Notes: a model not told the origin generated them from the sequence alone. 64,000 bases of DNA from an uncultured bacterium (GCA_938002255.1 CALLAL010000034.1:34791-98790), one strand, 5' to 3'. Positions 17,901-26,555 are shown, counted from the stretch's first letter. A program made the numbers and translations.

Positions 17901-19147
17901 GCTGTGATCTCATTTCGAACCAGGTCTGCCCCGACAAAATCAGCCGTGAGATAACGACCTGAACCAGTGGTTCCTACACCTTTAATCTCAACCCGATCGC
18001 CAATTTCTTCCCCGAGCTCCTTTAAGCCAAGGCGAACCGCCTCAATCGGTCTGCCTGCAGTCATTAAATACCGTTTGGCGAGCACCCTCTTATTCTGATC
18101 AATGACGACCAGGTTGGTGCTAATGGACCCCACATCCAGACCCAGATAGGCTTCAATCTTTTCTGTCTTTTCCTCTCTTGTCGGGATAGAAAAAACTTTT
18201 CTCTGTTCCTCGCTTCTCATCGATGAATGACAGGGGGAGGAATGATTTGACGAAAGGCAGAGAGGCTCCAAGGGAGTTTCTTTCTCCTGGTGATGGCGTA
18301 AATATTCTCTGAGAGGGGTCAGATCGAATTTCCCTCCCTTGAAAGACGATGGCCGGTTCCGGCTCACGAGGATCGCACCAATGGCTCCCATGGAGGCAAA
18401 ATGTTGTGGAATGACAAGCTCTCCATCTGAAAGTTCCAGAACCTCCTGGAAAGCCTTTCTCATTCCGACATTGGCAGCAACCCCTCCCTGAAAGGAGACA
18501 GGTTTGATAAAGGTTTTCCCTTTGCCGATGTTACTCTTAAAATTCCTTGCCAGAGCATAGCAGAGACCGGCGACGATGTCATAATCCGGTGTGGCAATCT
18601 GCTGAAGATGAATCATATCCGATTTGGCAAAGACACTGCAACGTCCCGCAATGCGGGGGGGGGTTTTGGATTTGAGGGCCAGCGCCCCAAACTCCTCAAT
18701 GGTCAGACCCAATCGAGAGGCTTGTTGATCCAAAAAGGATCCCGTTCCGGCGGCGCAAAGGGTATTCATGGAGAAGTCGCTGATTTTGAGATGACCATTC
18801 TCCACTTCGATAAAAATCAGTTTCGAATCCTCTCCCCCAATATCAATAATCGTCCGAATTTCAGGATAAAAACGATAAATGGCATGGGCTTGAGCAATGA
18901 TCTCGTTGACGAAATGGCCTTGAAGGAGTTCAGAAAGGAGTTTCCCTCCAGTTCCGGTAAACGAGAGGCTTTGAAATTGTTCTTCAGGAACTCGGCGGAG
19001 AATCGCTTCTAAGATGTTCTGAACGGTTTTGAGGGGCTGTCCCTTAATGCGGGTGTAATGTTCTTCTACGACCTCGTCCCGATCATTTAAAATAACTGTA
19101 TTTGCACTGACGGAACCGACGTCGATGCCCAGGTAGAGTCTATTCAT
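14924..19147 (-). CDS. Giant acyl-CoA dehydratase activase (two BadF/BcrA ASKHA domains plus DUF2229)
   Basis: 1407 residues from an ATG at 19147; the frame runs a few codons further to a TTG. Two ASKHA ATPase domains: residues 1-265 (GIDVGSVSANT, DIGGEDSK, CAAGTGSFLDQQ) and about 330-590 (GLDVGSISTNL, EIGGQDSK, CAAGTGSFLEEQ). The Cys in each CAAGTGSF is the expected 4Fe-4S ligand. Then a cysteine cluster (FECKGCSNLC), a DUF2229 region (from about 690), and a C-terminal HgdB-like region (SGKECYPC, SGNGPCRFGQ). Members activate 2-hydroxyacyl-CoA dehydratases or benzoyl-CoA-type reductases by ATP-driven electron transfer. No dehydratase subunits are adjacent. Confidence 0.9.
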   Translation of the reverse strand: MNRLYLGIDVGSVSANTVILNDRDEVVEEHYTRIKGQPLKTVQNILEAILRRVPEEQFQSLSFTGTGGKLLSELLQGHFVNEIIAQAHAIYRFYPEIRTIIDIGGEDSKLIFIEVENGHLKISDFSMNTLCAAGTGSFLDQQASRLGLTIEEFGALALKSKTPPRIAGRCSVFAKSDMIHLQQIATPDYDIVAGLCYALARNFKSNIGKGKTFIKPVSFQGGVAANVGMRKAFQEVLELSDGELVIPQHFASMGAIGAILVSRNRPSSFKGGKFDLTPLREYLRHHQEKETPLEPLCLSSNHSSPCHSSMRSEEQRKVFSIPTREEKTEKIEAYLGLDVGSISTNLVVIDQNKRVLAKRYLMTAGRPIEAVRLGLKELGEEIGDRVEIKGVGTTGSGRYLTADFVGADLVRNEITAQATAAVHIDPNVDTIFEIGGQDSKYISLEKGVVVDFEMNKVCAAGTGSFLEEQAEKLDISIKEEFGKLALSAEEPVRMGERCTVFIESDLVHHQQRGAAKDNLVAGLSYSIVQNYLNRVVGDRRIGERIFFQGGTAFNKGVVAAFESVLKKEIIVPENHDVTGAIGVAILAMEERTWERSGFKGFDLSQRQYEQTSFECKGCSNLCLIRKVSVEGERPLFYGSRCEKYDVIKRTKGSDLPDLFEEREKMLFSTYEKEKALPEDAPEIGIPRILYLHEMMPFWKAFFAELGYRVVLSDPTNKELIRKGVENVVAETCFPIKVSHGHVLNLMEKGVKRIFLPSIVNLKSPHPEIPISVACPYAQAFPYAVPSSIDFKKDSVEVLQPILHFRFGKDHLEKELTEFGKSLHRNAKQVKKALAKAERFQALFYQSLLNRGKEVLDQIKPDEKAIVIVGRPYNSCDPGVNLELPKKLRELGVLAIPMDFLPLDSVRPTEEIREMYWRYGQKILSAGKIINEDPRLYAIYITNFGCGPDSFISHFYRDLSKGKPHLQLEIDEHSADAGAITRCEAFLDSLKQVKATLFAPSRKEKPKTDRTKKIYIPYMYDGAFALKAAFEACGVEAEVIPESNEETLYWGRKLTSGKECYPCILTTGDMVKLVKDPNFDHERAAFFMPSGNGPCRFGQYHRFHRLVLDDLGFRHIPIYAPNQDETLYNDLGIMGSQFSRLGWQGIVAVDLLIKKLLETRPYEKEKGQSDRIYEASLKRVCDAIRRGVSPKEALIQSLEEFGRVEMEEPGTKPLIGIVGEIYVRLNRFSNEDVIRKIEQFGGEAWLAPMTEWILYVNTISKRRSLRKKSFSNLLKVLLTDYYQKRDEHHLERLFKSHLRNFGEPKTRSIFKKAKPYLDSSFEGEAILSIGKSIDFAKRGASGIVNIMPFTCMPGTIVSALLKRYREENNNIPILNMAYDGQEQTNTLTRLEAFMHQAKEFQNRRNKRA

Positions 19148-19289
19148 TTTATTATACAACAACAATCCGCTGTGAATCGTCCGATTTAATTACCTATGGT
19201 AAATATTAATAGATTCAAATTTCGGTTTTCAAGTCTAATTGCTTTTATGTTTGATTTTGGATCAATCCTGTGGTATGAAGGAAAGCGAT

Positions 19290-19568
19290 ATGGCAAATGT
19301 CAGAGCACGGATCATTGTGGAGGGAAGGGTTCAGGGAGTCTTCTTTCGCGCCCATACTCAGGAGATGGCTGAGCTGTTGGAATTAAAGGGTTGGGTGAAA
19401 AACAGAAGGGATGGTCGGGTTGAAGCCCTCTTTGAAGGGGATCAAAAAAAGGTTGAGCAGATGATTCAATGGTGTCACCGAGGCCCTCCTCACGCTAAGG
19501 TGACGAGTGTCCTGATTACCTGGGAGGAGTTTACGGGAGAATTCAAAGGATTCTCGATTCTCTACTGA
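19290..19568 (+). CDS. Acylphosphatase
   Basis: 92 residues from the ATG of MANVRARI; AAGGAAAGC precedes it, while two ATGs further upstream are less well placed. Signature GRVQGVFFRAHTQ near 13-25 holds the catalytic Arg, and GWVKNRRDGRVEALFEG near 35-51 holds the catalytic Asn. It hydrolyses carboxyl-phosphate bonds. Its 3' end overlaps the convergent small membrane-protein gene by 7 bp. Confidence 0.93.
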   Translation: MANVRARIIVEGRVQGVFFRAHTQEMAELLELKGWVKNRRDGRVEALFEGDQKKVEQMIQWCHRGPPHAKVTSVLITWEEFTGEFKGFSILY

Positions 19569-19792
19569 ATTGTTTTCGTGTTCTCTTTACTTCCTTCTTT
19601 GAGAATCCTCCGTTTCAGCTCCTTTCCCGTTTCATCCCTCTCCTTTTTGATCACTTCTTCAAGATGCTCCATCCTCTTTCCGGTCTCGGTTAAGCCCTCT
19701 CCAACTTTTTTAACAGCTTTACCACCCCCAAAGTAGATAAAAAGTAAGAAAATAAGAATTCCAACAATGACGCCAAATAAAAATCGGATCAT
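19562..19792 (-). CDS. Small single-pass membrane protein, unknown function
   Basis: 76 residues: one membrane helix at 1-24 (FLFGVIVGILIFLLFIYFGG), then a strongly charged helix rich in Lys and Glu (residues 30-70) that could form a coiled coil. No named family recognised. Convergent with and overlapping the acylphosphatase gene by 7 bp. Topology suggests the charged part lies in the cytoplasm. Confidence 0.6.
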   Translation of the reverse strand: MIRFLFGVIVGILIFLLFIYFGGGKAVKKVGEGLTETGKRMEHLEEVIKKERDETGKELKRRILKEGSKENTKTIQ

Positions 19793-19880
19793 CTCCTGTG
19801 GGTCACCCCCTTTCTGGTCTCTAGCGTATCAGGAACGAATCAATTTTTCAATGGATTTTTATCAAAGAACTCCGATTGCC

Positions 19881-19909
19881 TTGACCGACTATGGCTCCTA
19901 CATTATAAT
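19881..19909 (+). promoter_or_regulatory. Near-consensus sigma70 promoter of the cystathionine beta-lyase-like gene
   Basis: TTGACC (19881-19886), 17-bp spacer, TATAAT (19904-19909); start of transcription expected near 19916, leaving a leader of about 17 nt before the ATG at 19933. Eleven of twelve hexamer bases match consensus, the best promoter match I noted in the window. Confidence 0.7.
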
Positions 19910-19932
19910 TCCGAGCAACCAAAGAGTGAAAA

Positions 19933-21201
19933 ATGTCAAAGGACAAGGGCGAGAACCCAGTGAATAAACAACCCCCAACATCCGATCCGGTTAAATCCCC
20001 TGAGGCAACCTCCTTTGTCGAAATGGGAAGAGAGAGTGGTCCAGGAATTCGCACTCCCAATCTTCCTGTTTACCGCACCTCTACAGTTCTTTTCAAGACG
20101 CTCGAAGAAGCAAAAGTCTGCACAGAGTCCGCCAACCGCGGAGAATTAGGGGCTACCCATTATGGCACAATCGGCACGCCTACGACTTTTGCACTCAGAG
20201 ATGCCCTCGCTCGTATTGAAGGAGGAAGTCATCCTTGCCGGGCTGCTCTGATGCCATCCGGCCTGATGGCCATCACAACGTTGCTTCTGGCCTATCTGAA
20301 ATCAGGGGATCATCTTCTGGTTACAGACTCTGTCTATGGTCCTACAAGAGTCTTTTGCAAGGGAATTCTTGCAAAGATAGGAATCCATACCACCTATTAT
20401 GACCCCACGATTACACCGGAAAGGCTGGAAACCCTCATCCAACCCAATACCCGCATCATCTTTCTTGAAAGCCCGGGCAGTTATACTTTCGAGATTCAAG
20501 ATGTGCCAGGGATCTGCCGAATGGCCCAGAGGCATGGGATCATGACCGCCATCGATAATGCCTGGGGATCGCCTCTCTTTGCCAAACCTTTTGACTGGGG
20601 TGTGGATGCCTCTGTCTTGCCTCTTACTAAATACTGGAGTGGACATGCGGATGTCCTTATGGGAGCTGTGATCGTGCGCGAAGAGCACTGGCTGCCGTTA
20701 TGGAGGACCGTTCGGGAACTCGGGGTGTCTGTAGGGGGCGATGATGCCGCATTGATTCTTCGGGGGATGCGAACCATTGACGTGCGAATGAGAAGGCATG
20801 AGCAGAATGCCCTGGAGGTTGCACGCTGGCTGGAGCAACGATCTGAAGTAAACACAGTCCTATATCCTGCTCTTTCCAGCCATCCTCAACATTCGCTCTG
20901 GAAGCGTGATTTCAAAGGCTCCAGCGGTCTCTTGTCCTTCGAACTGAAAGCCAACGTGCAGGGACATAAACCCACACCCAGGCAAATCGCTGCCCTTTGT
21001 GAGGGACGCCGTTATTTTGGAATTGGTTATTCCTGGGGGGGATATGAAAGCCTGATTTTACCTGCCTGGATTGATGCGCTAAGAAGCGTTAAACCATGGG
21101 AGGGAGGACCTCTAATCCGCCTCCACATCGGATTGGAAGACCCTGCTGACTTGATTTTAGATCTTCAAGACGGATTTTATGCAATGGCAAAGGCAATCTG
21201 A
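19933..21201 (+). CDS. PLP-dependent cystathionine beta-lyase-type enzyme (MetC-like)
   Basis: 422 residues. The Cys/Met-metabolism PLP fold is seen from DSVYGPTRVFCKGILAKIGI near 130-150, IIFLESPGSYTFEIQD near 177-192, the PLP-Asp in TAIDNAWGSPLFAKPFDWG, and the Schiff-base Lys in LPLTKYWSGHADVLMGA near 232-248. This LTKYxxGHxD context is the MetC (beta-lyase) subtype. It would cleave cystathionine to homocysteine, pyruvate and ammonia, or act as a cysteine desulfhydrase. The first 40 residues are low in structure and the true start may lie slightly downstream. Promoter at 19881-19909. Confidence 0.88.
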   Translation: MSKDKGENPVNKQPPTSDPVKSPEATSFVEMGRESGPGIRTPNLPVYRTSTVLFKTLEEAKVCTESANRGELGATHYGTIGTPTTFALRDALARIEGGSHPCRAALMPSGLMAITTLLLAYLKSGDHLLVTDSVYGPTRVFCKGILAKIGIHTTYYDPTITPERLETLIQPNTRIIFLESPGSYTFEIQDVPGICRMAQRHGIMTAIDNAWGSPLFAKPFDWGVDASVLPLTKYWSGHADVLMGAVIVREEHWLPLWRTVRELGVSVGGDDAALILRGMRTIDVRMRRHEQNALEVARWLEQRSEVNTVLYPALSSHPQHSLWKRDFKGSSGLLSFELKANVQGHKPTPRQIAALCEGRRYFGIGYSWGGYESLILPAWIDALRSVKPWEGGPLIRLHIGLEDPADLILDLQDGFYAMAKAI

Positions 21202-21207
21202 AAGGCC

Positions 21208-22311
21208 TCACTGCTTCTCGAAGAGCTTCAGATATTCACCATAACCCTCTTTCTCAAGAACCTCCTTAGGGATGAATCTTAAGGCAGCGGAGTTGATACA
21301 ATACCGAAGCCCTGTTGGAGGAGGTCCATCATCAAAGACATGCCCAAGATGGGAATCTCCATGCTTGCTTCTTACTTCTATACGCTTCATAAAAAGTTTT
21401 CGATCCTCTCTTTCAACAATATTCCTGGGCTCAAGGGGCTTCTTAAAGCTGGGCCAACCCGTTCCGGAATCGTATTTATCGAGGGAACTGAAGAGGGGTT
21501 CCCCAGAAACGATATCTACATAGATTCCCTCTTTCTTGTTGTCCCAGTATTCATTTTGGAAAGGTGGCTCGGTCCCGTCTCTCTGAGTCACCTCATATTG
21601 TAACGGCGTCAACCTTTTCCTCAAAGTGGCTTCATCAGGTCTCTGGTATTTTTTCTTATTCTTCCTCTTTTCCAATTCTCTCTCTTCACCCCACGTCTCT
21701 GTTAAAAATTGATCCCGACCCGAGTTGAACCGGTAGAACTGGTATTTAAAGGAATTCTTTTTATAGTAATCTTGGTGATAGTCCTCAGCCTCATAAAATT
21801 GTTTGAAGGGAATAATCATTGTGACAATCGGCTTTTTGAACTTCCCTGATCGGACAAGATCTTCTTTCGACCTCTCGGCTAATCGTTTCTGCTCTTCATT
21901 ATGATAGAAAACGGCGCTCCGATACTGGGACCCTCGATCCACGAACTGTCCTCCAGAGTCCGTGGGATCGATATGCCTCCAGAAATAATCGAGTAACTCC
22001 TCATAGGTTATTCTCGCGGGATCGAAGAAGATCTGAACCGCTTCCACATGTCCTGTTTTACCTGAAGAGACCTGCTCATAGGTTGGATTCTTCTCTTCCC
22101 CGCCGGTATAGCCTGAGATAACCTTTATGACACCTGGTAATTTTTCAAAGTCTGCTTCTGAGCACCAGAAACATCCCCCAGCAAACGTGGCAACATTCAA
22201 CTCCATGTTTTCCTTGGTCATTTCCTTTACCTCCATGCGCACAGAATCCTTTTTCTGACATCCACCAATACCCATTAAAAGGATTAAAAATACAAGGACT
22301 AAACGTTTCAT
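21208..22311 (-). CDS. Fusion MsrA-MsrB methionine sulfoxide reductase, probable lipoprotein
   Basis: 367 residues. A lipoprotein signal (residues 1-18, ending MGIGGC) predicts export and lipid anchoring. MsrA follows with the catalytic [12 protein letters not shown] near 50-61, and MsrB with [10 protein letters not shown] and [11 protein letters not shown] near the C terminus (catalytic Cys). The MsrB zinc cysteine pairs are absent: the usual CxxC sites read DIVSGEPLF and [12 protein letters not shown], as in the zinc-free MsrB form of exported MsrAB proteins. It repairs oxidised methionine in envelope proteins. AGGGGAATC precedes the ATG. Convergent with the MetC-like gene, 6 bp apart. Confidence 0.95.
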   Translation of the reverse strand: MKRLVLVFLILLMGIGGCQKKDSVRMEVKEMTKENMELNVATFAGGCFWCSEADFEKLPGVIKVISGYTGGEEKNPTYEQVSSGKTGHVEAVQIFFDPARITYEELLDYFWRHIDPTDSGGQFVDRGSQYRSAVFYHNEEQKRLAERSKEDLVRSGKFKKPIVTMIIPFKQFYEAEDYHQDYYKKNSFKYQFYRFNSGRDQFLTETWGEERELEKRKNKKKYQRPDEATLRKRLTPLQYEVTQRDGTEPPFQNEYWDNKKEGIYVDIVSGEPLFSSLDKYDSGTGWPSFKKPLEPRNIVEREDRKLFMKRIEVRSKHGDSHLGHVFDDGPPPTGLRYCINSAALRFIPKEVLEKEGYGEYLKLFEKQ

Positions 22312-22485
22312 TAAGATTCCCCTTCAAACACCGAGATTAGAAAATTTTTAAAAAACCCATACCACACCAACACAAATTAAATATAATCATTGAAACGGTA
22401 AAATGGTATGTCATTGGGGGAGTTTAAGGAAGATGATCCATAAAAACCTGAAGGTGATCTTAAAAAGTATCGTTTAAATATGAAT

Positions 22486-23373
22486 TTAAGCTTTCTTATT
22501 TTCCTGGGCCTGGCGTGCCTTCTTAATGTCTTCGAGATAATAACGGATTAAAGGGGACATTTCAGGAGGTTGCCAATCCGTCTTTTTGGGATCTTCAGGC
22601 CAGGTGAAGGGAAGGTGAAAGACCTCCCCGGGTCTCTTTGCTTTTTCAAAAACCGAAAGAGCTTCCATGAGGACCTTTCTTTGCCCTGCCCTGTCTCCAA
22701 TCTGTCCCACAGGCCTTCCATACGGATATTCGATGGCAGCGGTTCGGGGAATGCCAACGGCTCGATGAAATTCCCATGTTGGATTGAGAACCACAGTCGA
22801 AAAACCAGCATCTTCCAGAACCCTCGCAGCCATTCCAACGGATTGGCAGCAGAAAGGTCAGGCAGGGGTGAGAAGAACTGCATCCACTCTCTCAGCCCTC
22901 ATATGTTCCGAAATTGGCTCAATGGCTTCTTTGAGAAAGTCTGTATTTTGCCACTGAAACCCGTAAAAAGAGTAGGCTGTTGGAGCCAGACGTCCGATCA
23001 CTCCTTCTTCTTCAAACTCAGCCATTCTCTGGAGGGGGAGAATGACATTGATATCCTGCATGACAAGATGGGTATTAATATGAAGGTGATTGCAATCAAT
23101 CTCCTTCTCCGTCGTCCCACGGGGGATCCTTCGATAGGAGCGATCTCCCCAAAGAGGTTCCCTCTTTTCCCGCTCCATATCAAAGGGAGGATCCGTTTTA
23201 AGGCTGATCCCAGCACTGGTTACAAGGGCAAGGGTCGTGCGACTTAATGGCCTCGACATGGGCGTCCACGGGATCATTCCTTTATATTCCTCGTCAGGAA
23301 TGAAGGTCTTTACCCATGCTTTTAGCCCGGGTGGAAGAAACCTGAAGCCATCCACGATTTTCGTTTGCTCCAT
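22486..23373 (-). CDS. Probable selenoprotein, glycine/sarcosine/betaine reductase B-like (Sec172 by UGA)
   Basis: One 295-codon gene interrupted by an in-frame UGA at 22858-22860. Upstream 171 residues include HINTHLVMQDINVILPLQRM; downstream resumes in the same frame with PFCCQSVGMAARVLEDAG. The join reads LLTPA-U-PFCCQSVG, where cysteine homologues have CPxC, so UGA replaces the first cysteine of a UxxC redox motif. A SECIS-like hairpin starts 10 nt after UGA (22829-22847). AAGGAGG precedes the ATG. PF07355-type proteins include the substrate-specific B subunits of glycine and proline reductase; the partners GrdA, C, D and E are not nearby, so the substrate is unknown. A nonsense mutation is the alternative. 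Confidence 0.85.
22829..22847 (-). promoter_or_regulatory. Bacterial SECIS-like hairpin of the GrdB-like gene
   Basis: In the mRNA: GCCA pairs with UGGC, an A-A mismatch, then UCC pairs with GGA around a GUU loop. The loop G is the 19th nucleotide after UGA, inside the known range for bacterial SECIS, and a GU in the loop is the base pair contacted by SelB. Confidence 0.7.
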
Positions 23374-23493
23374 CGGGTCCTCCTTAAGGATGAAGGATTT
23401 TCTTTAATGCTCCCAATTATATTTTGGCTTCTACAAAAGAATCAAGTAAAAAAAGAGGCTTGAATCTCATACATTAGCCAATTAGAATTTATT

Positions 23494-24246
23494 ATGGCTC
23501 AGGATTCTGAAAATCGACTTAAAAAAACCATCCCATGGAAGAAAGTTCTCATCCTTTTGATATTTATAGGAGGCTTCGTTTCGTTCTTTATTGCAGGCGG
23601 GGATCAGTACTTCAATTTCTCGACTCTTAAAACAAATCGGGATCAGTTGTTGTTCTATACCCACAATCATTACTGGCAAATCTTCATAGGGGCTATGGTA
23701 CTCTATACGATTTCAACCGCTCTCAGTTTGCCTGTAGCAACAGTGCTTTCGTTGACCATCGGGTTCCTCTTCGGTTTATGGGCAGGGACGGCCATCATTC
23801 TTTTCTCTGCAACCCTGGGAGCCACACTCGTCTTTCTTGCCGCTCGTTATGTACTGGCAGAGGCTGTCTCCAGACGAATGGGCACGAAGATCAAAAGATT
23901 GATGTCCGAGTTTCAACGAAATGATTTCAATTACCTTCTCTTTTTAAGGCTCGTCCCTCTCTTTCCCTTCTGGTTAATCAATCTGGCACTCGCTTTTACT
24001 CCCATTAAAGTCCACACCTATGTTCTGGCAACGCTGATTGGCATTATCCCAGGAGCCTTTGTCTTTGCCAATCTCGGCCAATCCCTTGGCCGCTTGGAAT
24101 CTACCGATCAATTGCTATCATTCAGAACGATGAGTGCACTGATTTTACTCGGGATATTCGCTCTCGTCCCAATCCTTGTAAAAAAATATCGTTCTTCACC
24201 AAAAGAAAGGAAAGAACATCATGAATCCTCTTCCAACCCTCTTTAG
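23494..24246 (+). CDS. TVP38/TMEM64 (VTT-domain, DedA-like) membrane protein
   Basis: 250 residues with about six membrane helices. VTT signatures: FGLWAGTAIILFSATLGATLVFLAARY split near 90-115, LFLRLVPLFPFWLINLALAF near 148-167, and GIIPGAFVFANLGQSLG near 187-203. Members are membrane proteins implicated in lipid scrambling or transport. It overlaps arsS by 26 bp, so it belongs to the same operon; VTT proteins often accompany arsenosugar genes. No clear ribosome site is visible. Confidence 0.88.
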   Translation: MAQDSENRLKKTIPWKKVLILLIFIGGFVSFFIAGGDQYFNFSTLKTNRDQLLFYTHNHYWQIFIGAMVLYTISTALSLPVATVLSLTIGFLFGLWAGTAIILFSATLGATLVFLAARYVLAEAVSRRMGTKIKRLMSEFQRNDFNYLLFLRLVPLFPFWLINLALAFTPIKVHTYVLATLIGIIPGAFVFANLGQSLGRLESTDQLLSFRTMSALILLGIFALVPILVKKYRSSPKERKEHHESSSNPL

Positions 24247-25165
24247 AACTCATCTCGAAATCCTTCAGGTCAATCTGGGCTACCGATGTAACCAGAGATG
24301 CCTCCACTGCCATGTCAATGCAGGACCTGAAAGGACAGAGATGATGGATCAAGCGACGATCCATGAGGTCATCGCCTACCTTGAATCTTCCAATGTTCAG
24401 ACGGTCGATCTCACCGGAGGGGCTCCTGAGTTGAATCCTTATTTTAAAGAACTGGTCCAAAGCACTCGAGCGATGGGTTTCCATGTGTTGGATCGTTGTA
24501 ATTTAACGGTCCTCGAACAGCCCGGATTAGAAGGATTGGAGGAATTTCTTGCGAAACATCACGTCGAGATCATTGCCTCTCTGCCTTGCTATATGAAAGA
24601 AAACGTTGATTATCAACGAGGAGAAGGAGTGTTTAAAACCAGTCTCCGCGTCCTGAAGAAGCTGAATCGCCTGGGTTATGGACAGACTGGCTCAGGACTC
24701 GTCCTCAATCTCGTCTATAATCCGCTGGGCTCTTTTCTTCCTCCCCAGCAATCCTTCTTGGAAGACGAATATCGAAGAGAGCTGGGGGAGCGCTATGGCA
24801 TTGTTTTTAATCATCTCTACACCATCACCAATATGCCTATCCATCGTTTCGAAACATTATTGATCGCAAAAGGCGAACGCTTAAGTTACCTAAACCTCCT
24901 GCATCAGGCGCATCGGGACAGTAATCTCGAATCGGTCATGTGCCGACGATTGATCAGTGTGGATTACCAGGGAGTGGTTTTTGATTGCGACTTCAATCAG
25001 GCTCTTGGTCTTCCTCTGAGGTGGAAAGACAAGCCAAGGGTTCATCTTTCAGAACTGAAAGGAATCGATCTGGAGGGGTTTCCCATTCCCCTTCTGGAAC
25101 ATTGTTTGGGTTGCACGGCAGGTGCAGGAAGCAGTTGCACAGGCGTATTAAGCAGTCCAGGATAA
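24221..25165 (+). CDS. arsS: Arsenosugar biosynthesis radical SAM protein ArsS
   Basis: 314 residues. The radical SAM motif CNQRCLHCH (CX3CX2C) lies near residues 23-31 and binds the 4Fe-4S cluster and SAM. Further family signatures: VDLTGGAPELNPYF near 61-74, ASLPCYMKENVDYQRG near 120-135, and the C-terminal GCTAGAGSSCTG (Cys-rich) near 296-307. ArsS adds the deoxyadenosyl group in arsenosugar formation. AAGGAAAG precedes the ATG. Its Cys positions are Cys, with no in-frame UGA, unlike the selenoprotein ArsS forms. Confidence 0.88.
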   Translation: MNPLPTLFRTHLEILQVNLGYRCNQRCLHCHVNAGPERTEMMDQATIHEVIAYLESSNVQTVDLTGGAPELNPYFKELVQSTRAMGFHVLDRCNLTVLEQPGLEGLEEFLAKHHVEIIASLPCYMKENVDYQRGEGVFKTSLRVLKKLNRLGYGQTGSGLVLNLVYNPLGSFLPPQQSFLEDEYRRELGERYGIVFNHLYTITNMPIHRFETLLIAKGERLSYLNLLHQAHRDSNLESVMCRRLISVDYQGVVFDCDFNQALGLPLRWKDKPRVHLSELKGIDLEGFPIPLLEHCLGCTAGAGSSCTGVLSSPG

Positions 25166-25177
25166 GTTAACGAGACC

Positions 25178-25900
25178 GTGGATGACCTCACCGAATCAAT
25201 GAGGATGAAACTTTCTATCATTCTACCGGTTTTAAATGAAGCATCAGGTATTGTAAAAACTCTTCAAGCACTTCAGCCGTTTCGAGAGGCAGGTCATGAA
25301 GTTATTGTCGTGGATGGGGGAAGCGAAGATGACACAAGGGTTCTTTCAACCCCCTATGCGGATCAAGTGATACAGGCCTCAAGGGGTCGGAGCCGCCAGA
25401 TGAACGCTGGAGCAAGATTGGCAACGGGTGAAATCTTTATCTTTCTCCATGGCGATACTATCCTACCTTTACAAGCAGATCATCTCATCACTGAGGGGAT
25501 GAGCAGAAGAAAGAGGGCATGGGGACGTTTTGACGTGAGGCTCTCAGGATCCCACCCCTTTCTTCGGGTCATCGAATTTCTGATGAACTGGCGTTCCCGG
25601 CTCTCGCAAATCGCTACCGGTGATCAAGCTATTTTTGTCAGGCGTACACTCTTTGAAGAAATGGGAGGGTTTCCGGAGATCGACTTAATGGAAGACATTG
25701 CCCTGTGCAAGATATTGAAAAAACACAGCCCCCCTCTTTGTCTCCGTCAAACGGTTTTAACGTCAAGCCGTAGATGGGAAGAAAAGGGATTGTTCCGAAC
25801 CATCTTCCTCATGTGGTTGCTGAGATTGTTTTATTTTCTTGGATTAAACCCAAACCGACTGGCAAAACTCTATTATCCAAAATACGAATCGCACAAATAA
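25178..25900 (+). CDS. TIGR04283-type arsenosugar glycosyltransferase (GT2)
   Basis: 240 residues. GT2 motifs: LSIILPVLNEASGI at about 12-25, VVDGGSEDDT near 48-57, GRSRQMNAGARLATGEIFIF read as GRSRQMNAGA near 73, LHGDTILP near 92-99. The SRSRQMNxGA and HGDT pattern marks the TIGR04283 group that lies beside arsS in many genomes. The start may instead be the ATG of MKLSI nine codons downstream. It probably builds the sugar moiety of an arsenosugar lipid or glycan; this is inferred from context. Confidence 0.85.
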   Translation: MDDLTESMRMKLSIILPVLNEASGIVKTLQALQPFREAGHEVIVVDGGSEDDTRVLSTPYADQVIQASRGRSRQMNAGARLATGEIFIFLHGDTILPLQADHLITEGMSRRKRAWGRFDVRLSGSHPFLRVIEFLMNWRSRLSQIATGDQAIFVRRTLFEEMGGFPEIDLMEDIALCKILKKHSPPLCLRQTVLTSSRRWEEKGLFRTIFLMWLLRLFYFLGLNPNRLAKLYYPKYESHK

Positions 25901-25925
25901 AACAGACCGATTGTCGATCCACACA

Positions 25926-26555
25926 ATGAATGACATGAATTGCCCCATCATCGTTTTTGCTAAGGCTCCTATCCCGGGAGAGGTCAAAACACGTCTTCTC
26001 TCTACTATGGATTCTGCTTCCGTGATTGCCCTTTACGAAAAACTCATTCTTCATACGTTAAGAACAGCTCTTGACTCTAAAGTTGGCCCAGTTAAACTCT
26101 GGTGCACTCCTTCAGCGGATCATCCTTTCTTTATTCACTGTGCAAACAAATTCCAGATCGAACTCCATCAACAGGCCGGAGGAGATCTGGGGAAACGGAT
26201 GGCTCTTGCTTTTAGGGAAACATTAACAAGGGCTCCCATAGCCCTGCTGATAGGAACGGATTGCCCATCTCTTACCTCAAAGGATTTAATAGAGGCAAAC
26301 CAAACATTAAAACAGGGGGTTCCGGTGGTTATCTCTCCGGCTGAAGATGGAGGGTTTGTCCTCATCGGTCTCTGTCAATATGAGCCATCACTCTTCGAAG
26401 GAGTCCTCTGGGGAACAGAGTCCGTCCTGAAAGAGACAAAGGACCGGCTTCGTCAATTAGGATGGGACTGGCGGGAGCTCCCGACACGATGGGATGTGGA
26501 CCGACCCGAAGATGTGGATCGTTTAAGAAGAGAGGGGTTGATGGAATGGGATTAA
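25926..26555 (+). CDS. TIGR04282-type arsenosugar glycosyltransferase (DUF2064)
   Basis: 209 residues from an ATG at 25926; the frame opens at a TTG five codons earlier. Nucleotidyltransferase-like fold: IIVFAKAPIPGEVKTRLLS near 8-26, GDLGKRMALAF near 84-94, LIGTDCPSLT near 105-114 (metal Asp), and SPAEDGGFVLIGL near 135-147. The DUF2064 family is annotated as arsenosugar glycosyltransferase when beside arsS. Its stop overlaps the next gene by about 10 bp. Confidence 0.85.
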   Translation: MNDMNCPIIVFAKAPIPGEVKTRLLSTMDSASVIALYEKLILHTLRTALDSKVGPVKLWCTPSADHPFFIHCANKFQIELHQQAGGDLGKRMALAFRETLTRAPIALLIGTDCPSLTSKDLIEANQTLKQGVPVVISPAEDGGFVLIGLCQYEPSLFEGVLWGTESVLKETKDRLRQLGWDWRELPTRWDVDRPEDVDRLRREGLMEWD

